DNA from: Malurus cyaneus samueli
Lineage: Eukaryota; Chordata; Aves; Passeriformes; Maluridae
Reading direction: 5' to 3'
Assembly: GCA_009741485.1 (NCBI GenBank)
Contig: CM019214.1
Span: forward strand, 56,524,894 to 56,588,893
DNA length: 64,000 nt
Part shown: positions 14,001 through 26,315 of the stretch, piece by piece
How the letters are laid out: every line of letters begins with the position of its first letter
Position numbering within the stretch: position 1 is the stretch's first letter
Notes under the pieces: model-generated
Database searches by the model: none
What the model was told of the DNA's origin: nothing
The model's input: only the letters and a program-made list of their open reading frames with translations
Translations under genes and position numbers: made by a program

Positions 14001-17000
14001 GTTTATGGTGCTGTGACTAAATGACACACAGGATGATAGCTATGTGAGATGCAGTAGAATACTAAAATAATCGTGGTCCTTTGCAGTATTGCAGGGTAAT
14101 AAGAGCACAATAAAAGCAACTGCCTCTAACCTGAATGATTATCACAGCTTTCCATTTAGTGCCTAAGAAAGTTGCTGTTTTATTTACATTGATCCAGTTT
14201 TCAGGATTTCTGAATGTGAAGGTCACCTCTTCTGGATAACACTGACACCCCATTGCAAAAAGCAAATCCAAATCAAACCAAACAGTTGAAAGGGATAGTT
14301 TGTCATAAGCCTTCAAAACCTCTCCATCTATTGAAGTATTTTCCCCACTTTATCCTTTCATCTTGCTTCTTTCATAAAGTGTCAAGTAGATCTATTTGCT
14401 CAGACTACCCCTGTATATGCAAACTAAATAAGGGCAGGGTTCATGCACTGTCCTGAGACAAATGACACAGCTTAATTGTTCTGTCTGTGGTTTGGCTTTG
14501 CCTGGACCATCTAGCATGTTACCAAATGTTTTGAAAGAGCTGAAGGACAGTTTGCATCAAAAAACACTCCCAGTAAGCAGTTTTGATGTGGACAGCTTAC
14601 TTTGAAGTATCAAAGAAGGCAGCCATTTGGACACCAGCTAGGTCAAGTCATTTGTTCTCATAACCAGAGAACTGCTCCATTTTATTTTTTAGGAGAGCTT
14701 TTGCTTCAAAGAAAAGCTTCGAGCACTTTATGCATGAATTCCCCCACTCAGAACCTAACTGCTGCTCCACAAAGACATGAGGGCACCATGCCCATCCACC
14801 TTGCCAAGAGAACTGGGATGATATTCAGAGCTGAGAGGAAGCGAGGATGAAGGGAACAAAGTGTGTGTGGGAGGAAGCGTTGACGCATAAATACAACCCC
14901 TCAGTCAAAGCACAGCCCTGTCCATTTATCTACCGAGTCTCCTGCTGTACCCAAAGACATGAAGTGGTGCAATGGGACACTGCAGAGGACAAGTTCAGTT
15001 TCTGTGCCTAGTGGAACAACAGATGGACCAAACTTCATTGTTACTCTGTTTGCCACCGCACCGCTATTTACCTTTGTCTCCATCTGTTCTTTCTTGTCAT
15101 GAGCTTATGTTGTGAGTGCTCTGGATCAGCGACTGCATCTTGCCAAGCTCAATGGGGTCCTGATTGCTGCCTGGAGACAGGCTGTTAGGCTATATATTCA
15201 CTGGGGAAATTTATGCCACAGCTACTTAGTGAAATTTATACTGTGCAATCCAGACAGCAAGGTGTTTTGTGCGTTTTTTGGGTAGAACTTGGTGTTAAAG
15301 AATGGAGTATACAAAGGCCAACACACACAAAAAAAGCCAGCATTAATTTAAATATTAAGAATAACTCTAGGGGAAAATGGGGACTAATTATATAGTCCCC
15401 TAACTCCCAGCTCCAGAGAACATTTAAATCCATATGAGATTCATATCTCTCTGTGTCTGCAGAGATTAGGGCCAAGAATATGACCAGAGACTTGATATAT
15501 TTCTAAATAAGTCTGGAAGAAAGGGAAAAGCCAGTGATACCACTCATTTTCTCTGATAATTCAGTAACAGAGCACTTCGCTTGTGATACAGGACAGCTAA
15601 TTTCAAATTCGTTTTTCTGACTGGGTAGATATGAACACATATCTCCAACTACAATCGCTGGGCAGCTGGGTATTCGGAGATGAGATTCAGTCACACTCAC
15701 CAGTCCAGTACTAAGTGGAAATACAGTATTTTCTGGCCCCAAGAAAGACTGAAAGACAGTGAATGGCAGCCTTAACTCTATAACTTCATGTCATGGCAGC
15801 CAGCTTGAAGTTGGTAGATCTGAGATTCCATCGCCACTGTTCAATTTTATGTTAGATCCCACTGCATATATCCTACAGAATAACTGCATAAGGAATCGGG
15901 ACTCCTAAGGCATATTAGGGAAAGTCTACTAAAATACAGGGTATAGAGAGACCACAGTGAGTACTATTGACAATGTAACAGTATCTTTTGCCTTACTTGA
16001 TTATGAATAAGAACCCATAGTAAAGAAAGTTCAACTTGAATGCTTGAACACTCAGAAATATTTTAATTGAATTTAATTAAGTATCAATTAAAATTCATAA
16101 TCCACTTTTTTCTACCCAGGGGAAAATTTGAACGTACAAAGTGAGACTCAGTAAAGAGCTTTTGAGGGGAAAGGACAAGTTAGTGCTGTTCATGGTACAC
16201 ACAGAATTATAGCCTTCCTTCTTTCATTATGGTTTTAGTCTTATCACTTAAACCAACTCTTCCACATGCAAATAATGAGCAAAGTGACTTTTTTTCACAT
16301 ATGTACTGTGAGAAAAAGAAAATCAGATTTAAAGAAGTAGCAAGAACTCATTACTGCAGCAAAAGTTATTTGAAGCTGCTGTCATATGCTATCATTCTTT
16401 ACACTGATAGGTCTCCCAAGATATGAAATGCTAAGGAGTTTCAAATCAAACAAAAAAGGATGATTTCTTCACAATCTCTGTGCCACATTCTTATGTCTTG
16501 TGTATCAACAGCCATTAAAGGAGAGAACAAAATATGCAGATTCAATTATTTTTTTTTATGGAAGTAAATGAAATTATGAGTTTCCTTTACGCTGTGCTTC
16601 CAAACATTTCCCTGCTTGATCAGCTGTCCATCTCCTCTCCTGACTACATGCTTATTCCATCCTTCACCTTTACTGTGACTGCACAGTCCTGGTAATGTCC
16701 CTACTCCAACTTTCTTTTTCTTACAGTGTTTTCTGTCAGACTTTTTCTCACTGTGCCTATGTTCCTATTCTGTATCCCTCTTTCCTCACCCAAATTCTTC
16801 TTTCCAGTTGGGTGCTGCTCTTTATTTATTCTATTTCCTTGGCAATAACAGGTGAAACACTGAAAAGACTTGTGAAACAAGGCATACCTCCCACAGAGGT
16901 AGATTGGCAATGTCTAAACTAGCTCCAGTGAGATAACAGTTTAAGTTCCAGTAGCAGTTTAGCAGATTTTTTTTATTCATGCTGCAAATGGTGATCTAAG

Positions 17001-17070
17001 TGGTCAGACTCAGACAGAGCATGAATCCTGAAAGATTTTTACTTATAATGAGTGAAGTGTTTAGAAAACA
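11072..17070. other. Unique AT-rich non-coding stretch
   Basis: No gene or transposon is recognised. The interval holds a possible cryptic exon and conserved block at about 12460-12690 (see findings) and very AT-rich sequence at 13380-13600 and 16060-16110. A slightly GC-richer patch at about 14750-15130 contains a TATA-like CATAAATAC near 14886, without any coding sequence I can recognise. Confidence 0.55.
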
Positions 17071-17311
17071 AACACAGTTGAAGGAACTGGGGCTGCTCAA
17101 CCAAGAGAAAAGAAGGCTCAGAGGAGACCTTGTTGCTCTCTACAACTGCCTGAAAGGAGGCTATACCAAAGGTGGGAGCTGATCTCTTTTCTGAGATAAT
17201 TTGTAAAAGGGCAAGAACAATCTGCATCAAATTTTAAATGATGTGTGGCTCTGGTGCCTAGGGACATGGTTTAGCTATGGACTTGGCCATGTTACATTAA
17301 TGGTTGTATTC
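17071..17311 (+). mobile_element. CR1 LINE 3' part with internal deletion (plus strand)
   Basis: The plus strand carries CR1 landmarks in order. These are GAACTGGGGCTGCTCAACC, then AGGAGACCTTGTTGCTCTC with CAACTGCCTGAAAGGAGGCT, then the near-terminal TAGGGACATGGTTTAGCTAT and GGACTTGGCCATGTTA. The segment that normally lies between the 'GCATCAA' point (about 17231) and the 'TTTAAATGATGTG' point is missing, which I estimate at about 100-150 bp. The typical ATTCTATG terminus is not seen after 17311. Confidence 0.85.
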
Positions 17312-20300
17312 CCTTTTTGTACTGGTTTCCCTGGCTTTTTCCAGCTTGAGCCTATGCTTGTCTGATGCTTCTTGTGAATAAAGTTGACCCGACTGGTCAC
17401 ATGAACATGGGAAGTGAAGAACACCAGCTCCTTTAGCAACAATTCGGTTTTAAAAGCATATTCTATATATGGCATAATATAAAACTGTAAAACATTAACC
17501 TGCTAAGTGGTTTGCTGACTATATGTGAAGCATATGAAAAGGCTATCATGCAAAGAAAGGTGTTTTTGTTTCCATGTTTTTAACCTGGAAAAATTGTAAT
17601 GATATAGTAGCTTAAAAATATTAATTGCAGAAGGTGGTAACACAAATAAGGACAGGAGAAGCAATATGCCTGTAACAGAAACTGTGGTTCTACAACCTAT
17701 TTTGTGAGGTGCTATCCTTGGCTCAGATTTGCGACAGATCAGACCTAGCTTGGGACATACAAGCAAAATAAGGTTTTATTATTCCATGAGAAATAAACCT
17801 GAAATAAAGTTTGTGGGTTCTGCACAGGCCGATTTCCAGAGTCTTTATAAGTATTTCAGTGGCACAGTCATCTGCCATCAGACTTTGACTTCTAAGAGCT
17901 AAAAGTACTTTTAGAATATCATAAAGCCATGTTGAATACCAAATCAGCGAACTGCATACACAGAAGAGGACATTCCTTAGAAAGTATTACCACAACCTTA
18001 TTACCTGTTGAAAATTCATGCAGCCCATCTTAAAAAGACAACATGCACTATAGCTGTAAGCTGGAAGACTGGGCATGTCTAATATATGCAGGATTGAAGA
18101 GCCACTTTAGAACAATTCTGGAGAAGATTTCAAAAGCTGGAGGTATTTTAAGCCCTGCATGTCAATGGAACTAACTAGCAGAGCAAAATAAATGCAATTA
18201 TATCTCTGGTGAACTTATGTTTTGCCACCTGAACATGATTAGCGCTGTGCGAATGGAAAGGACACGCATTTACAATTTTCACTTAGAAAATACAACCGGC
18301 TTAATGTTTATAAAACAGCAGCAATTGATGAATATGAAGTCAAATGCTATGCAGCCTGCACTGGCAAATACAGAAGCAAAATCTGAATGAATGCTATGAC
18401 AGCAAATGTAATCTATTGCAAAGCTGGTTTAGAGCAGCAGGCCTTAGCCAAACAGAATGCAGCAAAACAAATCAAACAGTAAAATATTTTAGTCTTATGA
18501 ATAGTAAGTATGGGAGTAATGATAATGATCTTGAATGTGAAAAAAGCATCAGCAAGGCTGAATTTAAAATGCTTCAACTGATAATGGGTGTCACAATTCA
18601 TTGCAAAGGTTCAAAAATATTACTCTACATTTCTGTTTAGAAATTATCCATTTCTTCGAACTCATTCCTGGAAGTCCTTACTTTATTCTATAGCACAGAC
18701 AAAAATCCAGAAAAGTTTATTTTGATAATTTTACTGGAGACTAAAGCATTTAAAGAGATTTTTTTCTTATTAGGGTGATGGCACATCAGCCCGGTCTGCT
18801 TTGTCCCTGTAGTATCATCACGTAAGTGGCAGTGGTTTGGTCTATGTTTTGAGGACAAAAACATTTTTCATGGATAAGGTTCACCTAAATTGTAAGAAAA
18901 TAAGGACTTAAAAAACTAAATAATTCTTAGTTCCCAAATGATAATCTTGTTTTTTTGAATTACCTAACTGTAGGCACAGGTGTCTCCGAGTATCTACAGT
19001 TATTTACCCACATACACAAACATATGTTCTGGGAAATATGAAGGCAATTCAGGGTAATGTAGGCAGCTGTTTAATCTCCCTTAACTCTCTGAAGGAGATG
19101 ATGACAGCAACCTTAAGCATAGGAAATCAGATCAGGATTTAAGGTCTGTTTAGAAGCCGGTTAACACCCACAGCTTCCTTATTTGAGGAGAAAACCCTGA
19201 AACTGTGGTCAAAGCAGCAATAAGAATAAAAGAAAGAAAAAAATATTTGAACAGAGAGAGATGAGTGAATTTCTTGCAACACAAATTAATAGAAGGTAAA
19301 TTTCAGCTCCAGGTAGTCCCAATCATAACACCTCATTATGGCATATTCTGCCTGAGAATCCTCTTCACTCTTTCAAATGCAGCATGCAGCCCAGGAATGC
19401 ATGAATCATCAGACCACTGAGAGAGAACTATGTTGTGGGGGATTTTTGGCACTCAGCTGGAAAGGAAGTCACCTATAATTTTGGGTGTTGGGAGTTGGTT
19501 GCTTTATTTTTTATTTTGGAACAGTTATATTTTTTGTAGTTTATGTGTTTTGTTATTCTCTAGTATTTTGGAATGGTATTTCTTATTGACATCAAGGAGA
19601 AGTAACAATTACTGCAAAAATATTTTAAGAGTAGGATTAAGTCAGTGCATAAAACTAACACAAAAAGCTTGAGACATTGGTTTTGGAGCACTTTCCTCTC
19701 ACCTACAATAGGTAAAGACAAACAGACCTCTTAACTTTTGCTTTTTCTGTGGCTTATTGGTTTTGAAGGGAAACAAAGAAAGTGTACTTGAATGTTCAGA
19801 GAAGTAGGACAGAACTCACTCATTAACACTAGTAAACCACTCAGCAACCTTTTCCCCCTTTGTTTTTTGGGTTGGTTTTTTTTTNNNNNNNNNNNNNNNN
19901 NNNCACTGAGTTCCAGAGCAAATGATAGCATGGGATTCTTACTGGGAAGTCAAAGACAAATTAAAGGGTTCTGTTGTTTTTTATGGTGTTGTTTTGGGTT
20001 TTTTGGTCAGGGTGTCAAGGAGAGGGTGTGTGTCAAATGGCTATTCAGCACTTATGGCTGAGCACACATGTCCAGGTTGAGCCAAGTTGAGACTCTAACC
20101 CTATTCCCATTATGAATAATGGAATTTTCTGAGTAAAAGGCACTTTCAAATGCCAAAGACCTTTAGCTGCCCAAGCTGTGAGACTCTATAATGATTTTGC
20201 CAATTGAGAGCTGTGTACCGAAGTGAAGGACTCTAAAGGATGAGTGTCTAAATGAGACTTTTTCAAATACTTGGATTTTTAGAAACTGCTGAGTGCCCAC

Positions 20301-22595
20301 CCTCAGAAAATCTGTTTTTTCAGTGTATTCTTAGGGCTTTGATTGACAAGAAGGCTAAGACTGGGGTGGCTGAAAAGGTTATTGTGTCCCCCATCCCTGC
20401 TGCTCTCGAGTTAGATCCTTAACCATGGCAGCAGAACACTGTCAGCTCAGACTCCTCAGCTGACTAACAGGTAGCTTGTGCAGGTGAACAGGTCAGGCAG
20501 AGGAAGTGGTAATGGCTTTCACCTTCCCAGCCCACACTACCTCTTGCCATTGGGGAATGCCTAAGAAACTATATTTTCTAAGGGTGAACATTCAGCAGAT
20601 TCTGAACTTTAGGGAATATTGTTTAGATAGCGAAATTTATGGATATGAAACAAAAATCATAAGTGAATTCCAGATGAGAAACCTAAAAGATTACTTCCTA
20701 AAGTCTTGATTTTGGACTGTAGAGTTTGCACTGACACCATTTTAAGTCAGTTTGCTTACTGTACCACCTTTTACACAAAGAAAGTGTTTTTCAAGGACTG
20801 CCTTACTAAATTGTTCTTCTTAAACACTTTAAGTGCTATTGAGCTGGGAAGTAGGTCTTTGTAACTATATTGCATGCATTTTTGTGGTAACCTTCATCAT
20901 GTTGTCCTATTATTTCTATATTTTTGTCTAGTCCATCTATTACAGTGGAATAAACCTTTCTCCAAGAAAAAGAAATTAGTGAGCAGCACAAGCAGAATGA
21001 AGTAAATTTATTTTTATGAATCTGCAAAGAGCACAGAGAACTGAAGTGCCTACTTCTCAGTAGCCCATACTGTTCAAACTTCGATAGATTTTCTCATGCA
21101 GGGCCAGTGACTGCATTTATGATCCTACCCTATGTTGAATGAACTCTGAGAATGTAAAAAAGAAATTTAAAAAACTTGTCAACTCAATAGGAAAGAGGTG
21201 CTCTCTTGCAGAGTAGGCACTAGAAGACACTCTAACTAAATCAAAACCAAATACTGAAACTTCCTGACTCTGAAAAAAGAAATGCAACTTTCTTTCAAAA
21301 TGTTCCTCCTTCCACACCTAACTTGCATATAAGCCATGGAGCTGTGCTCACACTTTCTTCACATATTTCTCTTACTTTGGCTTATTTTTCTCTTGCATTT
21401 TTACTGCCCTGTAAAATCAGTCCTGTTCCTACATTTTAGAAGACACATGTTGGAATAATCTTTGCCAGTGCTTTTGTCCTCTAATTTATCCAGTCCTGTA
21501 AAGGGATATAGACATCCAGGGATGTAGGGATGTTCTAGTACAGTAGAAGTCCAAGCATTTTGGTGCCCCTGGCCTGCACACAGAACTGAGGGTAGTAAGA
21601 GTGCATCTAGAGGGGGATCAAGATTTCTTGTAGGGAAAGACTGCCTGGAGTCCAATCCAGCATATTGCTGTCCAGTCTACAAATTTGCTGTTCTGCAACA
21701 GAAGTGTTTTGAAATAAAGAAATATCTTTCCAAGCATTCAGCAGATAGGTCTATGCTTTTTCATAAAGCTGACTAATTCAGCAAAGAATGCATTTTGGTT
21801 TCAGAGATACAGAGGGTTTAAACACGTATTATTCTCTCTCAAATTACACTTTATAGAGTATTATACCCTGAGAGAAATTATTCATAAATGGCACTAATGA
21901 GTGTCAAGCTGCATTGCAAGGCATTTTGAAAATTGTCCTATTAATTAATGGAGTAATTAAGCTTTTGTCAGTGACATATCATATTTCTGACAGAAATAGA
22001 TGGCCTGTGTAAGTCTGTGCCAGGCAGCCATCCAGACAGCCACTGCGTTTAATGAATGGCAGCAATTTAGTCCAGGTTTATGGTGATGGGACCACCTGCA
22101 TAGGGGGAGCTGGCAACCTGCATGCACAAACAGCACTTTGCACTTTTCCTCAGTAAAATCGTCTTAGTTTTAAATTGATACAGTCCTCCCCAGGATGACA
22201 CATTAGCTTTTTGCCATTAAACCATAAGTACTGTTTCTCTGAGCTTTTGTGACAAAAATGTCAATTAACTTTCAACTTTCATTTCCATTTAATTTTGTAT
22301 TCTCCTTCTATTTGCATATTAATGTGAACATGGTGCAGAACTGTTAGATTAAAATACCTTGCTAAGGCTAATAGCATGTAATGCATAATTATTAACTGTA
22401 ATAGTTATGAAAACATAAAACTTTAGAAAAATAGATTTTAAAATTGCTATCTCCTTCAGGAAAATATTTTTTCAGACACCTCTCCCATCAACCACCACAC
22501 AAACACATTGGGTGGGTGACATGGACAAATATAAACATTAAAAATAGGAAGAGGAGCAGGACAAATGTCTAGGTGTAGATCAACACAACATATAT
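17312..22595. other. Unique non-coding stretch with possible conserved blocks
   Basis: No gene is recognised. Two subregions, about 18150-18620 and 21890-22410, have the even, complex composition and homeodomain-type motifs of vertebrate conserved non-coding elements (see findings). A 19-base assembly gap lies at 19885-19903. A short perfect inverted repeat, CCATTAT/ATAATGG, is at 20107-20122. Confidence 0.55.
19885..19903. other. Assembly gap of 19 N
   Basis: Nineteen N directly after a T-rich stretch ending in nine T. The gap probably reflects a homopolymer that could not be read. The two open frames crossing it have no meaning. Confidence 0.99.
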
Positions 22596-22625
22596 AGCTA
22601 GATAGATGATAGATTGACAGATGAT

Positions 22626-22686
<61 letters not shown>

Positions 22687-22719
22687 GATAGATAGATAGA
22701 CGGATAGATAGATGGATAT

Positions 22720-22769
<50 letters not shown>

Positions 22770-22800
22770 GATAGATAGACGGATAGATAGATGGATAGAT
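22596..22800. repeat. Composite GATA/TAGA microsatellite
   Basis: There are two long TAGA tracts, at 22626-22685 (about 15 units) and 22721-22769 (about 12 units). Each is followed by nearly the same imperfect block containing GATGATAGATAG, GACGGATAGATAG and ATGGATA. The array therefore looks like one tract plus 3' flank duplicated once in tandem. The repetitive Ile-Tyr-Leu-Ser open frames on the minus strand are a translation of this repeat, not a gene. Confidence 0.97.
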
Positions 22801-24768
22801 ATTCCCTTGGCAACAGAATTCTATAAATTCTAATAATAATTTATAGTCTGGATTCATTTAACAAGGTCTTAGAATTGTATCCAGAAGAAAAAGGGCATGA
22901 AAGGAAAAACTGCATTGGTGGACTGATTTTACTTCCATGTGGTTACACAGCCCATATGCTTAGATTTATGAGTTGCACATCTTAGAACACATCTGAGTAT
23001 TTTCAAATGTAGATGAGCAAAATTATTGAGCCAGCACTGACATAAAATATCCACGGTCTTGCTTGGCATAAAAAGCAACTAGCTAGCTTCAGCACAACAG
23101 TCAGTGTAGTTAAACATTGATTTGTGGGTGACCACTCCATCAGTGCACTTGCAAGTAAAACACTCACAATAGAATGTTAGGGAAGGTTCTTCTGCTGATC
23201 AGTTACAAATTCCCACCTGTCCTAATTTCAAATGATTAAAAGTCTGAATTTTGTTAGTTGCATGAAGCTGCTAAACTCAGCACAATCTAGACACTCAGGA
23301 CTGCATAGCATAATTGAAATGTCTGAAGTGTGAAAATGTCTTAAATTTAAAACACTGGACCAAATCTACTGCTGATATTTTTAACTGAAACAATCACATT
23401 CACAGCAATGATTGCATTGTAGAAGACTGAATACAATAACCAACTATCATGTATGTGAAATATTTGCTGTCTGATCCCATTCAAAATACATGAGTCTGGA
23501 CTGAAATTTCATTTGTCTGCTGCGAAAAGTGAAAAAATGGAAACAGATGCAAGAGATGAGATAAATACCACCCTCCTCATGGTAAAGAAGACAGCCTGAA
23601 TATAGGCTCCTGGGATAACTCCACTGCTCTGAAAGATTCTATATTTTTACTGCTTACATTTCAATTGTCAGAGGTTTTAGAATATTCTTTCAAGTATTCC
23701 CAACCTCACTTTGGGAGGTTTGGTAAGCGTCCAATACATTTAAATTAAAATGGTGATTCATTACAATGTCTAAGACACAGAGTTACTTTGTCATAAATTA
23801 TAGGTAATCTGCACTCTTACATTAGCTCAATTACCAGTAATAGAGTTTTAATGCAGTACTTACACGGTGTTAGAGAGAAATCTGCGACACTACTAGATTT
23901 ATCTCAAGGAGGAAATGAAAACTAAATTGGAAAGGCTGGTACAGAAGAAATGCTGATAGGACACAGGGGAATGGAAGTGGGGACAGAAAGTCATGTCAGT
24001 GACATGAAATGTAGGAAGATAAAGTAAATATAGGAAAGAAGATTAAAACACACTATGTGATGGAAAAATGTAGTGCACTAAGGACACTTGAAGAAGGAGA
24101 AACATCCCAGCAGGAAGTGTTAGGGCAGAAAGGATACCAAAAGGAGGAGGCAGGGGCAGAAATAAGGAGAATGAGAAGAGTGACAAGGTCAGTACACCTA
24201 GGTGGCCCTCTTCTATAACTCTGAAACTGCTGATTGTGGATGACTTTTTTCTGCAAAATTCATATCAAGAGATATAGAATGCAGAACTCAAATGATTCCC
24301 AGTTAGTCCCTTCACTGCTTTAATTCAAATGTGGTTGTTTCCAACTAAATTTTCAACATAACTTTAAGTAGCTCCACAATTATCGAGCAATTTTAGGCAG
24401 GGTTTAATAGGATCTAATTTTTACAAAATCAGAGTGCTTCTACTTTAATGAAATTTCTAATAACAGGTTCAAATCCATTAACATTTCACTCAGGCTAGAA
24501 GCATACTCCTGTTCTTTAGACATGGTTCCATAGATTCATGACCTAGTCTTTTGAAATAAAGATAAGAGTGATATGAATTAGGACACTCACATAGCTAGAA
24601 ATTTAATTGTGTAGTTGTTTTGGTTTCAATTTGGGATCTACCAGTTCTTTTTGAAAAAGAGGACAAGGAACTGCAGTTGAAAATAAAGTCTGTTTTCAAA
24701 ACTCTCATACATTCTCCCCTTCCTTTATGAAATAAAATTAAAAAATGTGTTTGGAAAATCATCACAGC

Positions 24769-24833
24769 AAAAAAAAAATTAAAAAAAAATACAAAAACAA
24801 AAAAAAAAAAAAAAAAAAAAAAACCACACAAAC
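24769..24833. repeat. A-rich low-complexity tract
   Basis: Mostly A with scattered T and C, ending in an uninterrupted run of 25 A at 24799-24823. It creates a false Phe-rich open frame of 116 codons on the minus strand. Confidence 0.95.
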
Positions 24834-26276
24834 AGGCAAAACATAAAACTTTCAAAATCAGAAATGCAGGCCTGCATCGGGGGTAAAAAATCACGGAATC
24901 TGGAAAACTCAGAGTCAATATTCCTGCTGTATTATACTTTACCACATGGTTAATTTAGAGTGACATGCTAAGTGCTCATTAAACAGCATTAAATATTATT
25001 CTGCAACATAAGAGACTGAGATTGAAATCTCAGTGCCCAAGGACACTATTCAGGTGTGATGTTTTCTCCCCAGCTCACACTATTGATCAAACATTACTTT
25101 TAGTCCTGAGATCCTGTACCTGCTCTCCATTTGACCAGAAGTTTCATAGTCTGAGAACCTTTCTGACTGAAAATTCTGTAAAAAATGAATCCCAACATCA
25201 AGTTCCACAGTCATAGAAAATGGCTGTCCTATACCAAGACCAATGTTTTCTGAAAATACCTTTGCTGCTTTCAGTTGGGGTGGAGTTGGTTTTCTTCAGA
25301 AATCGATATCTTTTCTAGTGTAGCGACTTTAAATATGCTACAGTACACTGCAGGTTATGATGCAAGACTGGCAAAATGCTTAAGTACAGATTTTGTCATG
25401 TAAAGGCTCTTCAAATAAAAGTCACTTAGGAAAATGATTTGGTGACTAGGATTACTTTGCTCCCTGGTTCTCCAGTTCTGCAAAAATATATAAACACTGT
25501 TTTGGACTGAGTGTTGAATCTCTAAGCAGAAAATAGAAAATATGTCTGAAATTAAGTAATCTAGACAAAAGTTCTTGGTGGTGGCCTAATGTTTTGGTGA
25601 GATACAGAGTATTTTCTGTAGCCAGAGGAACACTCTATCTTCATTTAATTCTATTTTATATCATATATGCTTCGCTTATTTTAGCTATTTCTGAAGTTCC
25701 GAGAATGGGGAAACAAATTCTCAGGCACTGAATGCATACAACTCCTTGAAGTTTTCCAAATATTTTAAAGTTCTCTAAGATGAAGTTGCTAGATGAGCTT
25801 ATCTTCCCAAGATAAATCCAGTAAATAACAGGAAGGATATCCAAAATGAACCTGAATATTTTAGATCTACTAATTTAGGTAATGCATGCGGATCTGCACA
25901 CTGCTCACAAACATGCTGCATTTCATTTTTATTCTTCCCATAAATCTCAAGCACAAAGTTGCACTCTGAAGCACAAGTAAGCAAATACATCTTGCTGTAG
26001 TAGGTGCTTTGATTGCCGTCATGAGAGATGTTCTCCCACACAGGACTAATTTTTCCTGAAGACTGAATTGATGGGATAGTTTTATTGCTCTTGCGAAACG
26101 ACTGAGAGTATAAAATGCCTTAAAAAGTTTTCTTAATTACCTCAGTAATCAAGTGCTTAACATTAATATAATGATGTTAATACAATATGGAAGACAACTG
26201 ACATTGCAGTTATGTGAGATAATATAACTGACTCCTGAATTATACTTTTGATTATGCTTTACTGTTGGTTCATCTT

Positions 26277-26315
26277 AAAAAAAAAAAAAACAAACAAAAA
26301 AAACACCCAAAAAAA
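26277..26315. repeat. Poly-A / CAAA low-complexity tract
   Basis: Fourteen A at 26277-26290 followed by interrupted A runs with single C. No retroposon body is recognised beside it. Confidence 0.9.

Noticed and set aside
22456..22857. 133-codon minus-strand frame rich in Ile-Tyr-Leu-Ser
   Set aside because: It is a translation of the GATA microsatellite.
24464..24476. GGTTCAAATCC, similar to a tRNA B box
   Set aside because: The flanks do not form a T-arm stem, and no A box or acceptor stem is present.
24595..24945. 116-codon minus-strand Phe-rich frame
   Set aside because: It is created by the A-rich low-complexity tract at 24769-24833.
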